Source of the DNA: Rhizobium sp. BK376
Lineage (GTDB): Bacteria; Pseudomonadota; Alphaproteobacteria; Rhizobiales; Rhizobiaceae
DNA: 64,000 bases
Reading direction: 5' to 3'
Assembly (NCBI RefSeq): GCF_004341625.1
Contig: NZ_SLZG01000009.1
Coordinates: 1-64,000 of the forward strand
This document shows positions 28,823-37,943 of this stretch, one piece after another. Position numbers and translations under genes: made by a program. The notes below the pieces were generated by a model. The model did not search any database and had not been told where the DNA came from. It saw only the letters and a list, made by a program, of their open reading frames with translations. How positions within the stretch are numbered: position 1 is the first letter of the stretch; every line of letters begins with the position of its first letter.

Positions 28823-30133
28823 TTAGACTTCCTCGTTGCCCGACAGCAGGATGCCGATCAGCGAGAGGACGGCGGCGCCGGCCAGATAGTAGCCGACATA
28901 GCTCAGGCTGTAGTTGGTCGCGAGCCAGGTGGCGATGTAAGGCGCCAGCGACGCACCGACGATGCCGCCGAGGTTGAAGGTCATCGAAGCGCCGGTATAG
29001 CGTACCGCGGTCGGGAAGGGGGCTGCAAGCGCTGCGCCGATCGGACCGTAGGTGAAGCCCATCAGGGCGAGACCGATGATCGAGCAGGCAAAGGCGCCGC
29101 CGAGGCCAGCCGTCAGCAACGGTGCGTAGAACAGGCCGAAGATAAAAATGCCGATCGTCGTCAGGATCAGGATCAGGCGGCGCGAGTAGAGGTCGGAAAG
29201 CCAGCCCGAGAGCGGGATGGTCAGGCCGAAGAAGACGACGCCAACGAGCTGGACCACCAGGAACTGCTGCTGCGAGTAGCCAAGGCCCTTCGGGCTCGTA
29301 CCCCAGCTCAACGTGAAGGCGGTCATCAGATAGAAGAGCACGAAGGTGGCGACAGCGATGATCGTGCCGAGGATGAGGCTGCGCAGATAAGTCGAGAAGA
29401 TGACGGCGACCGGAACGGAAACGCGCTCTGCCTTCTCGATTGCCCGCTGGAATTCCGGAGTTTCAGTGATCTTCAGGCGGACGTACAGGCCGATCGCGAC
29501 AAGCGCGATGCTGATGATGAACGGAATGCGCCAGCCATAGTTGTTGAAATCCTCGACAGTCATGCTCGTGCGCAGGATCAGGTACAGGCCGGCGGAAAGG
29601 ATGAAGCCGATCGGCGCACCAAGCTGCGGGAACATCGCGTACCAGCTGCGCTTGCCTTCCGGAGCGTTTTCGGTCGCGAGCAGGACGGCACCGCCCCATT
29701 CGCCACCGAGGCCGAGGCCCTGGCCGAGACGGCAGGCAGCCAGCAACAGCGGCGCTGCAATGCCGATTGAGGCATAGCCCGGCAAAAGGCCGATGACGAC
29801 GGTCGAAAGGCCCATGGTCATGAGCGCTGCAACCAGCGTCGCCTTGCGGCCGATCCGGTCGCCGAAATGGCCAAAAATCATGGCGCCGAGGGGACGGGCG
29901 AAGAAGGCGATCGAGAAGGTGGCGAAGGACTGCAGCGTTGCAGAGGTCGGATCGCTCGAGGGGAAGAACAGCGCCGGGAAGACAAGCACGGCCGCCGTCG
30001 CGTAAGCATAGAAGTCAAAAAATTCAATCGTTGTGCCGATCAAACTCGCGATCAGAACACGCGCCGGAGAATTCAAGACGACGTTGTTCGAAGACGAGGG
30101 GCTCGGCGACAAGGGTGTTATCGCATCAGTCAT
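28823..30133 (-). CDS. MFS transporter, metabolite:H+ symporter type
   Basis: 436-aa inner membrane protein with 12 predicted helices, of the MHS branch of the major facilitator superfamily (relatives: ProP, ShiA, KgtP). Characteristic blocks: ASLIGTTIEFFDFYAYATAA at the start, FGHFGDRIGRK in the loop 2-3 region, GLGLGGEWGGA, and RLKITETPEF between helices 6 and 7. The substrate cannot be told from sequence. It is inserted in reverse orientation between murB and ddl, so this transporter and the aquaporin split the dcw cluster. Confidence 0.9.
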   Translation of the reverse strand: MTDAITPLSPSPSSSNNVVLNSPARVLIASLIGTTIEFFDFYAYATAAVLVFPALFFPSSDPTSATLQSFATFSIAFFARPLGAMIFGHFGDRIGRKATLVAALMTMGLSTVVIGLLPGYASIGIAAPLLLAACRLGQGLGLGGEWGGAVLLATENAPEGKRSWYAMFPQLGAPIGFILSAGLYLILRTSMTVEDFNNYGWRIPFIISIALVAIGLYVRLKITETPEFQRAIEKAERVSVPVAVIFSTYLRSLILGTIIAVATFVLFYLMTAFTLSWGTSPKGLGYSQQQFLVVQLVGVVFFGLTIPLSGWLSDLYSRRLILILTTIGIFIFGLFYAPLLTAGLGGAFACSIIGLALMGFTYGPIGAALAAPFPTAVRYTGASMTFNLGGIVGASLAPYIATWLATNYSLSYVGYYLAGAAVLSLIGILLSGNEEV

Positions 30134-30311
30134 TATACTACCAATCCCGGATATTTCGTTTCCTTAACGGGCATTAACGCAATTTTCGGTCGGGGCAAAC
30201 GTCAAAAGCGCAACAATGCTACGAAAATTGATGTAGCGTCGCAGCAAAGCGGCATCGGAGATCGGTAAGGTGCGGATGGTTGCTTTTCCGTGCGACACAG
30301 GCGAACTCCTC

Positions 30312-30325
30312 TCAAGTTCACTTGA
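30312..30325. promoter_or_regulatory. Inverted repeat in the MFS/aquaporin divergent promoter region
   Basis: TCAAGT-TC-ACTTGA is a perfect 6-bp inverted repeat 65 bases before the aquaporin start. It may be an operator. The 256-base divergent gap shows no other clear element. Confidence 0.3.
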
Positions 30326-30389
30326 CGAGAATCGCCTTTGAGTTGAAATTCCTCGGCATTTCGGAATTGAACCCCAACGGGAGGGTAGT

Positions 30390-31298
30390 ATGCAGCGGAA
30401 ACTCATTGCTGAATTTCTAGGAACGTTCTGGCTTGTCTTCGGTGGCTGCGGTGCCGCGATTTTCGCAGCCGCATTCCCAACTCTCGGGATCGGCTTTTTG
30501 GGTGTGGCGCTGGCTTTCGGTCTGACCGTTCTGACCATGGCCTTTGCTGTCGGCGGTATCTCGGGCGGACATTTCAATCCTGCCGTCACTGTCGGCGTTG
30601 CGGTTGCGGGCAAGTTTCCCGCCTCGAATGTCATTCCCTATATCATCGTGCAGGTCATCGGCGCGATCGTTGCGGCCGCAGTCCTCTATCTGATCGCCAG
30701 CGGCAAGGCCGACTTCCAGCTCGGTGGATTTGCTGCAAACGGCTATGGCGAGCATTCGCCGGGCGGCTACGGCATGGTATCGGCGCTGGTGGCGGAAATC
30801 GTGCTGACGATGTTCTTCCTGATCGTCATCCTGGGTTCCACGAGCGGACGCGTGCCGGCAGGCTTTGCCCCTATCGCCATCGGATTGGCGCTGACCCTCA
30901 TTCATCTTATCAGCATTCCGATTACCAATACGTCCGTCAATCCTGCCCGGTCGACAGGTCAGGCGCTGTTCGTCGGCGGCTGGGCGCTGCAGCAGCTGTG
31001 GCTGTTCTGGCTGGCGCCGCTGGTCGGCGGTGCGCTGGGCGGAATCGTCTGGAAGCTTCTGGACGAAGACGGCTCATCCGTTAACGCTCTTTGCCACATT
31101 TTCCTAAAGGCCCGCGGCGATGCCCGAGGGCCTTTTTGCTTTCGTAAACCTGTGGAAAATGCTTGCCTAAGTCTCAACTCTCTGATTCTAAGGGAGGAAT
31201 TCCCCCGCCTGTTTGATTCCATGACGGATGTTCGGCTTGGGGACATCATCTGCAGGTTAACCAAAGTAAACACTTCATTAACCATAATGCAGTTCTAA
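30390..31298 (+). CDS. aqpZ: Aquaporin Z-like water channel with anomalous C-terminal extension
   Basis: Inner membrane water channel of the MIP family. The first 228 residues are a full-length AqpZ: six helices, two half-helices with NPA at 63-65 and NPA at 184-186 (VNPARS). The expected end is near WKLLDEDG (residue 228), as bacterial AqpZ is about 230 aa. Here codon 229 is TCA (31074-31076), one base from TGA, and the frame continues 74 codons to 31298 through a strong terminator hairpin (31106-31135). The extension ([15 protein letters not shown]...) looks like translated non-coding DNA. Either a stop was lost, a sequencing error exists, or this is a genuine nonstop gene. Ribosome site GGGAGGG. 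Confidence 0.85.
   Translation: MQRKLIAEFLGTFWLVFGGCGAAIFAAAFPTLGIGFLGVALAFGLTVLTMAFAVGGISGGHFNPAVTVGVAVAGKFPASNVIPYIIVQVIGAIVAAAVLYLIASGKADFQLGGFAANGYGEHSPGGYGMVSALVAEIVLTMFFLIVILGSTSGRVPAGFAPIAIGLALTLIHLISIPITNTSVNPARSTGQALFVGGWALQQLWLFWLAPLVGGALGGIVWKLLDEDGSSVNALCHIFLKARGDARGPFCFRKPVENACLSLNSLILREEFPRLFDSMTDVRLGDIICRLTKVNTSLTIMQF
31106..31135 (+). terminator. Intrinsic terminator lying inside the extended aquaporin frame
   Basis: AAAGGCCC (31106-31113) pairs with GGGCCTTT (31128-31135), with extra pairing in the loop, then TTGCTTTCG. It is 30 bases past the position where the aquaporin stop would be expected. Confidence 0.8.
31257..31285 (+). promoter_or_regulatory. CtrA-type half-sites before ddl-ftsQAZ
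   Basis: TTAACC at 31257-31262 and TTAACCAT at 31278-31285, on the same strand 21 bases apart, sit 98-126 bases before ddl. TTAACCAT is the 8-mer of CtrA/SciP-type cell-cycle sites in Caulobacter. Its role here is inference. Confidence 0.4.
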
Positions 31299-31381
31299 TA
31301 AGCGTATTGCAGCACAGTGAGATTCTCCGGAGCGGAGGGTGAAGGCGCTGCGTAGCTTGAGTGTGGTTATTGGGGGTATTT

Positions 31382-32308
31382 ATGGGCGACAAGCATGTTG
31401 CTGTCCTTATGGGCGGATTTTCCTCGGAGAGGCCCGTCAGCCTGTCCTCGGGGACAGCGTGCGCAGAAGCGCTCGAAGGCGAGGGCTTCAAAGTTACGCG
31501 TCTGGATGTCGATCGCGATATCTCGGCTCGGCTGGCGGATCTGAAGCCTGATGTCGTTTTCAACGCCTTGCACGGCCCGTTCGGCGAGGATGGCACCATC
31601 CAAGGCATCCTCGAATATCTCGGCATTCCCTACACCCATTCCGGCATCCTTGCGTCCGCGCTTGCGATGGACAAGTCCCGCGCCAAAACCGTGGCTGCGG
31701 CGTCAGGCATCCCCGTTGCAGAATCGCTGGTGACAAGCCGATTTGCGATCAAGAACGTGCATCCCCTCAAGCCGCCATATGTCGTGAAGCCCGTAAAGGA
31801 AGGTTCCAGCTTCGGTGTCGTCATCGTGCAGGAGGATCAGTCTCACCCTCCGCAGGTGATCTCTTCTCCCGAATGGCGCTACGGCGATGAAGTGCTTGTG
31901 GAGCGCTACGTTCACGGTCGCGAACTGACCTGCGGCGTCATGGGCGATACTGTGCTTGGCGTAACGGAGATCGTGCCGCTGGGGCACAGCTTCTACGACT
32001 ACGACGCCAAGTATGTGAAGGGTGGATCAAAACACGTCATCCCTGCAGAAATTTCACCGATTATTTACCAAAAAGTACAAGAATTGGCGTTAAGGGCGCA
32101 TCAAGCAATCGGCTGCCGCGGCGTCAGTCGGTCTGACTTCCGTTTTGACGATCGCTTTTCCGACGAGGGTGAACTTATCTGGCTGGAGATCAATACTCAG
32201 CCCGGCATGACTCCCACCTCGCTGGTGCCTGAAATGGCCGCTCATGCCGGCTACTCGTTTGGCGAATTTCTCCGTTGGATGGTGGGGGACGCTTCTTGTT
32301 TGCGCTGA
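31382..32308 (+). CDS. ddl: D-alanine:D-alanine ligase
   Basis: ATP-grasp ligase making D-Ala-D-Ala for MurF. From the ATG at 31382 (GGGGG 5 bases upstream) the protein is 308 aa; a GTG at 31361 would add seven unlikely residues. Motifs: [12 protein letters not shown] near residue 62-73, ATP loop EGSSFGVV, and [10 protein letters not shown], where the Asn binds Mg2+. Its 3' end overlaps ftsQ by 13 bases. Confidence 0.95.
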   Translation: MGDKHVAVLMGGFSSERPVSLSSGTACAEALEGEGFKVTRLDVDRDISARLADLKPDVVFNALHGPFGEDGTIQGILEYLGIPYTHSGILASALAMDKSRAKTVAAASGIPVAESLVTSRFAIKNVHPLKPPYVVKPVKEGSSFGVVIVQEDQSHPPQVISSPEWRYGDEVLVERYVHGRELTCGVMGDTVLGVTEIVPLGHSFYDYDAKYVKGGSKHVIPAEISPIIYQKVQELALRAHQAIGCRGVSRSDFRFDDRFSDEGELIWLEINTQPGMTPTSLVPEMAAHAGYSFGEFLRWMVGDASCLR

Positions 32309-33228
32309 CGGTCAAGGGGATGAGGCGATCCCGCCATCGGGTCGTAGCCTCCATGGATGAGGCGGAAGACCTCTTCGTGTTGCCGCGCCCTCTGCGCCGC
32401 ACGGTTCGCTTCCTCGTGAGCCTCGGCTCCGGGCGCATCAACATTCCCGCGCACACGGGTACCGTTTCTGCTCTCGCATTCCTGGCGGCAACAGGCCTCT
32501 ACGGCATGTCGCTCGGCGGTCATGCCCAGACCGTTGCGCAGGCGACGACGACCGCTGCCGGTTTTGCCATCGAAGACGTGAAAGTTTCCGGCAACGCGCA
32601 GACGTCGGAGATCGAAATCCTGCAGTTGCTCGGCCTTGACGGCACGACTTCGCTTGTTGCGCTCGACGTGGATGCCGCCCGGCAGAAGATTGCCAGCCTT
32701 CCCTGGGTGGAGAGCGTCGATGTTCGCAAGGTCTATCCGAAGACCATTGAGGTAAAACTTGTCGAGAAGACCGCTTACGGCATCTGGCAGCACGGCTCTG
32801 AGCTGTCGCTGATCGAAAAGAACGGCACCGTGATCGCGCCCCTGCGTGACAACAAGTTTGCCTCGCTGCCTCTCTTTGTCGGGCGCGATGCGGAAACGGC
32901 TGCGGCTTCGATCGAGGGTGAATTCGGCGACTGGCCTGACATTCGCAGCCACGTGAAGGCATTCGTGCGTGTCGCCGGGCGCCGCTGGGATCTCTATCTC
33001 GACAATGGCATCGTCATAAAGCTGCCGGAAGAAGGCGTTCCGCGCGCGCTGGCGCTGCTGACGAAGATGAACAAGGAAGACAATCTGTTGCAACGCGATA
33101 TCGCGGCAGTCGATTTTCGTCTGGAAGACCGTACGGCCATTCAGCTGACCCCGGATGCGGCAGTTCGCCGTCAGGCTGCTGTCGACGCCAGAAACAAGGC
33201 TTTGAAGAAGGCGGGGCAGGATACATGA
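32296..33228 (+). CDS. ftsQ: Cell division protein FtsQ
   Basis: Divisome scaffold that links FtsA/Z-side proteins with FtsL/FtsB and FtsWI. I chose the TTG at 32296, giving 310 aa beginning [11 protein letters not shown], because GGGGGA precedes it by about 6 bases and this matches the MFAL start common in rhizobia; an upstream ATG at 32275 would add seven residues inside ddl. One transmembrane segment is at about residues 60-78, followed by the POTRA domain ([20 protein letters not shown]...) and the beta domain. The stop overlaps ftsA by four bases. Confidence 0.92.
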   Translation: MFALTVKGMRRSRHRVVASMDEAEDLFVLPRPLRRTVRFLVSLGSGRINIPAHTGTVSALAFLAATGLYGMSLGGHAQTVAQATTTAAGFAIEDVKVSGNAQTSEIEILQLLGLDGTTSLVALDVDAARQKIASLPWVESVDVRKVYPKTIEVKLVEKTAYGIWQHGSELSLIEKNGTVIAPLRDNKFASLPLFVGRDAETAAASIEGEFGDWPDIRSHVKAFVRVAGRRWDLYLDNGIVIKLPEEGVPRALALLTKMNKEDNLLQRDIAAVDFRLEDRTAIQLTPDAAVRRQAAVDARNKALKKAGQDT

Positions 33229-34556
33229 GCTTATTTGGTTCGTCCCATTTCGGTCTGCCGCGCCTGAAGCCGCTTTCATCGAAGCGGTCGCATATCGTCT
33301 CCGTGCTCGACATCGGCTCGACCAAGGTCGTGTGCATGATTGGCCGCCTGACACCCCGCGAGGAAAGCCAGGTTCTGCCGAATCGTACGCACAATATCGA
33401 GATCATCGGGATCGGCCATCAGCGGTCGCGCGGCATCAAGACCGGCGTAATCACCGACCTGGATGCGCTCGAAGGCGTTATCCGTCTTGCCGTCGATGCG
33501 GCCGAGCGAATGGCAGGGCTGACCGTCGAAAGCCTGATCGTCAACGTTTCGGCCGGCCGGCTGGGCAGCGACATCTATACCGCGACGATCGATCTCGGCG
33601 GCCAGGAAGTCGAAGGCAACGATCTGAAAAAGGTGCTTGCCGCAGCCTGTCAGCAATCGCTTCGCCAGGACCGTGCGATCCTGCATTCGCTTGCGACCGG
33701 CTATTCGCTCGACGGCGAGCGCGGTATTCGCGATCCGCTGGCGATGTTCGGCGATGCCCTCGGTGTCGACATGCATGTCGTGACCGCCGAGCGCGCAGCG
33801 CTCCGCAACATCGAGCTCAGCGTCAACCGTGCGCATCTGTCGGTCGAGGGCATGGTGGCGACGCCCTATGCCAGCGGACTTGCCGCTCTCGTCGACGATG
33901 AGGTCGAGCTTGGCTGCGCTGCAATCGATATGGGTGGCGGCACGACGACGATCTCCGTCTTTGCTGAGGGCAAGCTGGTGCACACGGATGCAGTGAGCAT
34001 TGGCGGCCATCACATCACGACGGACCTTGCTCGCGGCCTTTCCACCCGCATCGAGGATGCGGAGCGGCTGAAGGTCGTGCATGCTTCGGCTCTGCCGAAT
34101 TCATCTGATGAACGCGAGCTGATCTCGATCCCGCCGATCGGCGAGGACGATCGCGATCAGCCGACACAAGTTCCGCGCGGTTTGGTATCGCGCATCGTGC
34201 GGGCCCGTATCGAAGAGACGCTGGAGCTGATCCGCGACCGTATCCAGCGTTCGGGCTTCAGCCCGATCGTCGGCAAGCGCGTCGTCTTGACCGGCGGCGG
34301 CAGCCAGCTCACCGGCCTGCCGGAAGTGGCCCGTCAGATCCTGGCGCGCAACGTCCGCATCGGCCGCCCGATGGGTGTGTCCGGCCTGCCGACAGCGGCC
34401 AAGGGCCCGGCCTTTTCGACGGCCGTCGGGCTGATGATCTATCCGCAGGTCGCGGAGATGGAGACACATGCGTCGGGAAGCGGACTGCTTTCCTCGCTTG
34501 GGGGCAACAACAGCCGGATCGCCCGCGTCGGGCAATGGCTGAAAGAGAGTTTTTGA
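33225..34556 (+). CDS. ftsA: Cell division protein FtsA
   Basis: Actin-fold ATPase that tethers FtsZ to the membrane. 443 aa: phosphate 1 loop SVLDIGSTKVVCMI (residues about 26-40), 1C subdomain, GCAAIDMGGGTTTISVF, VVLTGGGSQLTGL, and a C-terminal amphipathic helix (ARVGQWLKESF) that should insert in the membrane. ATG overlaps the ftsQ stop. Confidence 0.96.
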   Translation: MSLFGSSHFGLPRLKPLSSKRSHIVSVLDIGSTKVVCMIGRLTPREESQVLPNRTHNIEIIGIGHQRSRGIKTGVITDLDALEGVIRLAVDAAERMAGLTVESLIVNVSAGRLGSDIYTATIDLGGQEVEGNDLKKVLAAACQQSLRQDRAILHSLATGYSLDGERGIRDPLAMFGDALGVDMHVVTAERAALRNIELSVNRAHLSVEGMVATPYASGLAALVDDEVELGCAAIDMGGGTTTISVFAEGKLVHTDAVSIGGHHITTDLARGLSTRIEDAERLKVVHASALPNSSDERELISIPPIGEDDRDQPTQVPRGLVSRIVRARIEETLELIRDRIQRSGFSPIVGKRVVLTGGGSQLTGLPEVARQILARNVRIGRPMGVSGLPTAAKGPAFSTAVGLMIYPQVAEMETHASGSGLLSSLGGNNSRIARVGQWLKESF

Positions 34557-34660
34557 GTAAGTGGCACCGGAGCGTACGAGGCGCTTCCAGGTGTTCGAAC
34601 AGGAACATTGAGTGATTGGCCGGCGTGGCGATGCGGCCATAAAGAGAAGGAATAGGTACC

Positions 34661-36403
34661 ATGACTATTAAGCTGCAGAAGCCAGATATTACCGAGCTGA
34701 AGCCGCGCATCACCGTGTTCGGTGTCGGCGGTGGTGGCGGCAATGCCGTCAACAACATGATCACGGCCGGTCTCCAAGGTGTCGATTTCGTCGTCGCCAA
34801 CACGGATGCGCAGGCTCTGACGATGACGAAGGCAGAGCGGATCATCCAGCTCGGCGCAAACGTCACCGAAGGTCTCGGTGCCGGTTCGCAGCCGGAAGTC
34901 GGTCGTGCCGCCGCAGAAGAATGCATCGACGAAATCGTCGATCATCTGAACGGCACGCATATGTGCTTCGTCACCGCCGGCATGGGCGGCGGCACCGGTA
35001 CTGGTGCTGCTCCCGTCGTCGCACAGGCCGCCCGCAACAAGGGCATCCTGACGGTCGGCGTCGTCACCAAGCCGTTCCACTTCGAAGGCGGTCGCCGCAT
35101 GCGCCTTGCCGAAGCGGGCATCCAGGAACTGCAGAAGTCGGTCGACACGCTGATCGTCATCCCGAACCAGAACCTCTTCCGTATCGCCAATGACAAGACG
35201 ACGTTCGCCGACGCCTTCGCCATGGCCGACCAGGTTCTCTATTCGGGTGTCGCCTGCATCACCGACCTGATGGTCAAGGAAGGCCTCATCAACCTCGACT
35301 TCGCCGACGTTCGCTCCGTCATGCGCGAAATGGGCCGTGCGATGATGGGTACCGGCGAGGCTTCCGGTTCGGGCCGTGCGATGCAGGCTGCTGAAGCCGC
35401 GATCGCCAACCCGCTGCTCGACGAAACCTCGATGAAGGGCGCCCAGGGTCTGCTGATCTCCATCACCGGCGGTCGCGACCTTACCCTCTTCGAAGTCGAC
35501 GAAGCAGCGACCCGCATCCGTGAAGAAGTCGATCCTGATGCCAACATCATTCTCGGCGCCACCTTCGACGAATCGCTGGAAGGCATCATCCGCGTTTCTG
35601 TCGTCGCAACCGGCATCGACCGGGCGGTGAACGCGGTTCCCGACCGGGAATTCCGTCCGGCTGCAAAGCCGGTTGTCCGTCCCGCCGCGGCTGTTGCTCC
35701 GGCAGCGGCCGCAGTCCAGCCTGCTTACGTAGCGCAGGCACCGAAGGCCGCCGATCCGATCGCCCAGACCATCCGCATGGCGGAAGTCGAAATGGAACGC
35801 GAGTTGGATGTTGCTCTTTCGCGCCAGGCAGCTCCGGTTCAGCAGCCGATCATGCAGCAGCCGCAGATCCAGGAAGAAACCTTCCGTCCGCAGAGCCGCA
35901 TCTTCGCGGCAGCACCGGAAGCTCCGGTCGTCCGTCAGGCTCCGGTCGCTCCGCAGCCTGCTCCGGTCATGCAGCAGCCGGTAGCGGTCCACCAGCCGGC
36001 TCCGATGCAGCAGCCCATTCGCCAGGAGCCGATCATTCGTCAGGCGCCTGAACAGGTCCGCATGCCGAAGGTCGAGGACTTCCCGCCGGTCGTCAAGGCC
36101 GAGATGGATCACCGTTCGCAGCCGGCAGCCAGCCATGCTGCGGAAGAGCGTGGCCCGATGGGCCTTCTGAAGCGTATCACCAATTCGCTCGGACGCCGTG
36201 AAGAGGAAAACGTCTCTGCCGACATGACGGCAGCACCGGCCGCCGCCTCGCAGCAGCGTCGCCCGCTGTCGCCGGAAGCAAGCCTGTACGCACCGCGCCG
36301 TGGTCAGCTTGACGACCAGGGCCGCGCAGTACCGCAGGCACGCATGACGAATGAAGATGACCAGCTCGAGATCCCGGCGTTCCTGCGCCGTCAGTCGAAC
36401 TGA
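34661..36403 (+). CDS. ftsZ: Cell division protein FtsZ (long form)
   Basis: Tubulin-like GTPase that forms the Z ring. 580 aa: GTPase core in residues 1-330 with GGGTGTG at 109-115 inside [12 protein letters not shown] and NADQVLYSG-equivalent blocks ([16 protein letters not shown]). Residues about 330-560 are a Pro/Gln/Ala-rich linker (repeats of APVMQQPV-type), and the last residues [10 protein letters not shown] form the conserved C-terminal peptide binding FtsA. Such long forms are typical of Rhizobiales. The 104-base gap before it, containing GTTCGAAC, probably carries a promoter. Confidence 0.97.
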   Translation: MTIKLQKPDITELKPRITVFGVGGGGGNAVNNMITAGLQGVDFVVANTDAQALTMTKAERIIQLGANVTEGLGAGSQPEVGRAAAEECIDEIVDHLNGTHMCFVTAGMGGGTGTGAAPVVAQAARNKGILTVGVVTKPFHFEGGRRMRLAEAGIQELQKSVDTLIVIPNQNLFRIANDKTTFADAFAMADQVLYSGVACITDLMVKEGLINLDFADVRSVMREMGRAMMGTGEASGSGRAMQAAEAAIANPLLDETSMKGAQGLLISITGGRDLTLFEVDEAATRIREEVDPDANIILGATFDESLEGIIRVSVVATGIDRAVNAVPDREFRPAAKPVVRPAAAVAPAAAAVQPAYVAQAPKAADPIAQTIRMAEVEMERELDVALSRQAAPVQQPIMQQPQIQEETFRPQSRIFAAAPEAPVVRQAPVAPQPAPVMQQPVAVHQPAPMQQPIRQEPIIRQAPEQVRMPKVEDFPPVVKAEMDHRSQPAASHAAEERGPMGLLKRITNSLGRREEENVSADMTAAPAAASQQRRPLSPEASLYAPRRGQLDDQGRAVPQARMTNEDDQLEIPAFLRRQSN

Positions 36404-36420
36404 TCGGAACTTGCGGAAAT

Positions 36421-36453
36421 GCCATATCCGGCGCTCACGGCCCCGGATATGGC
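36421..36453 (+). terminator. Terminator after ftsZ
   Basis: GCCATATCCGG (36421-36431) and CCGGATATGGC (36443-36453) form an 11-bp stem, followed by TCTTT. It separates ftsZ from lpxC. Confidence 0.75.
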
Positions 36454-36691
36454 TCTTTCAATTTCAGCCTTTAATTCTGTGATTACCTAGCAAATTCAGT
36501 CACCTGATTCCGTTACAAAGCGAAAGAAACAGTGATTTGGAATGCCGAGTTCCCGCGAGTATGTAGATACTCAGCGCAGTGGAATCGCATTCATTCAAAG
36601 TTTGCTTCCGTTGCAAGGTAAGAAGCCGGAACAGCTCGGGGAGCGCCAATGGCGTGCTGGGTCGGTACAGGACGATAAAGGCAGAATTTGA

Positions 36692-37645
36692 ATGGCAATT
36701 AGATTGCTCGGTTTTCAGACGACGATTGCAAGCCCCGTTACGCTCTCGGGCACTGGTGTCCATTCGGGCTACAATGTATCGATTACCTTCCTCCCGGCCG
36801 AAGCCGATACCGGCGTCGTTTTCCAGCGTATCCACGATAATGGTGATGTAACGGAGCTGCGTGCGGTTTCTTCGCAGGTCGGCAATACCGATCTTTGCAC
36901 GGTACTCGGCTTCTCCCAGGCTCGCTCCATCGCGACTGTCGAGCATGTCATGGCCGCCGTTTATGCCATCGGCCTCGACAATGTCGTCATCGAAGTGCAG
37001 GGCGCCGAGATGCCGATCATGGATGGCAGCTCCCATCCCTTCATCGAAGCCTTCGAGCAGACCGGACTTGTGTCGCTTGGCGTCAAGCGTCGCTATATCC
37101 GCATCGTCAAGCCGGTCCGTATCGAGGCTGGCGGTTCATGGTGTGAATTCCGTCCCCATGACGGCACGCGCTTCGAAGTCGAAATCGACTTTACGTCGCC
37201 GGTTATCGGTCGCCAGAAGTGGGAAGGCGAGCTGACCGCCGAGAGCTTCAAGAAGGAGCTTTCGCGGGCTCGTACGTTTGGCTTCATGCGTGATGTCGAG
37301 CGCCTGTGGGCATCCGGCCATGCGCTCGGTTCGTCGCTCGAGAACTCCGTCGTCATTTCCGATGACGATACCGTCATCAATGTCGAAGGCCTGCGCTACG
37401 CCAAGGACGAGTTCGTGCGTCACAAGACGCTGGATGCCGTTGGCGACCTGGCTCTTGCCGGCTGCCAGTTCATCGGCTGCTATCGCTCCTATCGTGGCGG
37501 TCACAAGATGAACGCCAATGCGCTGAAGGCTTTGCTCAGCGATCCGACCGCTTACGAAATCGTCGAGACTTCTGCGCCGCGCCGCACCGGCGCGCGGAGC
37601 TTCGTTACGGTGAATGCTCCGGAATTTGCTCCCTGGTCGGCATGA
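36692..37645 (+). CDS. lpxC: UDP-3-O-acyl-N-acetylglucosamine deacetylase LpxC
   Basis: Zinc deacetylase catalysing the committed step of lipid A synthesis. 317 aa; GVHSGYNVSITFLPA at the start, EHVMAAVYAIGLDN with the first zinc His, EMPIMDGSSHPF, and RHKTLDAVGDLALAG with the second His and the Asp ligand. The position after ftsZ is conserved in proteobacteria. A 238-base gap after the ftsZ terminator suggests its own promoter. A strong terminator follows. Confidence 0.96.
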   Translation: MAIRLLGFQTTIASPVTLSGTGVHSGYNVSITFLPAEADTGVVFQRIHDNGDVTELRAVSSQVGNTDLCTVLGFSQARSIATVEHVMAAVYAIGLDNVVIEVQGAEMPIMDGSSHPFIEAFEQTGLVSLGVKRRYIRIVKPVRIEAGGSWCEFRPHDGTRFEVEIDFTSPVIGRQKWEGELTAESFKKELSRARTFGFMRDVERLWASGHALGSSLENSVVISDDDTVINVEGLRYAKDEFVRHKTLDAVGDLALAGCQFIGCYRSYRGGHKMNANALKALLSDPTAYEIVETSAPRRTGARSFVTVNAPEFAPWSA

Positions 37646-37672
37646 CCTCCAGAATTTAAGGACCAGGGTCCT

Positions 37673-37694
37673 GCCGCCCCCGAAAGGGGGCGGC
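37673..37694 (+). terminator. Terminator after lpxC
   Basis: GCCGCCCCC, GAAA tetraloop, GGGGGCGGC, then TTCTTTCTTT. A textbook intrinsic terminator; it makes bamD-recN a separate unit. Confidence 0.93.
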
Positions 37695-37889
37695 TTCTTT
37701 CTTTATGGGCTGAGAATCACTATTGCAGTCATTTGCTCAAGATTGAGCGCTCCAGACGAAATCTCCTGTCAATACAGAGGCTAAAGCTGGGAAACTTTCG
37801 GGTACTGCCACAAAAATGCGTTAATGCATCATCATTGCGTTGCCCTAGTGATGCTTTTGTGGCTAGAAACGCCAGCGAGAAGCGGCCGC

Positions 37890-37897
37890 TTAACCAT
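37890..37897 (+). promoter_or_regulatory. TTAACCAT motif upstream of bamD
   Basis: Exact TTAACCAT, the same 8-mer found before ddl, 47 bases before the bamD start. Candidate CtrA-type half-site. Confidence 0.33.
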
Positions 37898-37943
37898 GGC
37901 GGCGATTGGGATTTGTCCGATGGGTTTTGCAGGATCTGATAGC

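Noticed and set aside
30162-30176. TTAACGGGCATTAAC as a CtrA site before the MFS gene
   Set aside because: The spacer between TTAA halves is 6, not 7 bases, so it does not fit the consensus.
34590-34613. GTTCGAACAGGAAC before ftsZ as an SOS (LexA) box
   Set aside because: Alphaproteobacterial LexA boxes need GTTC-N7-GTTC or its complement; the spacing here is wrong.
34439-36136. 565-codon minus-strand frame opposite ftsZ
   Set aside because: Arises from the codon bias of ftsZ; Asp/Arg/His-rich and not resembling any family.
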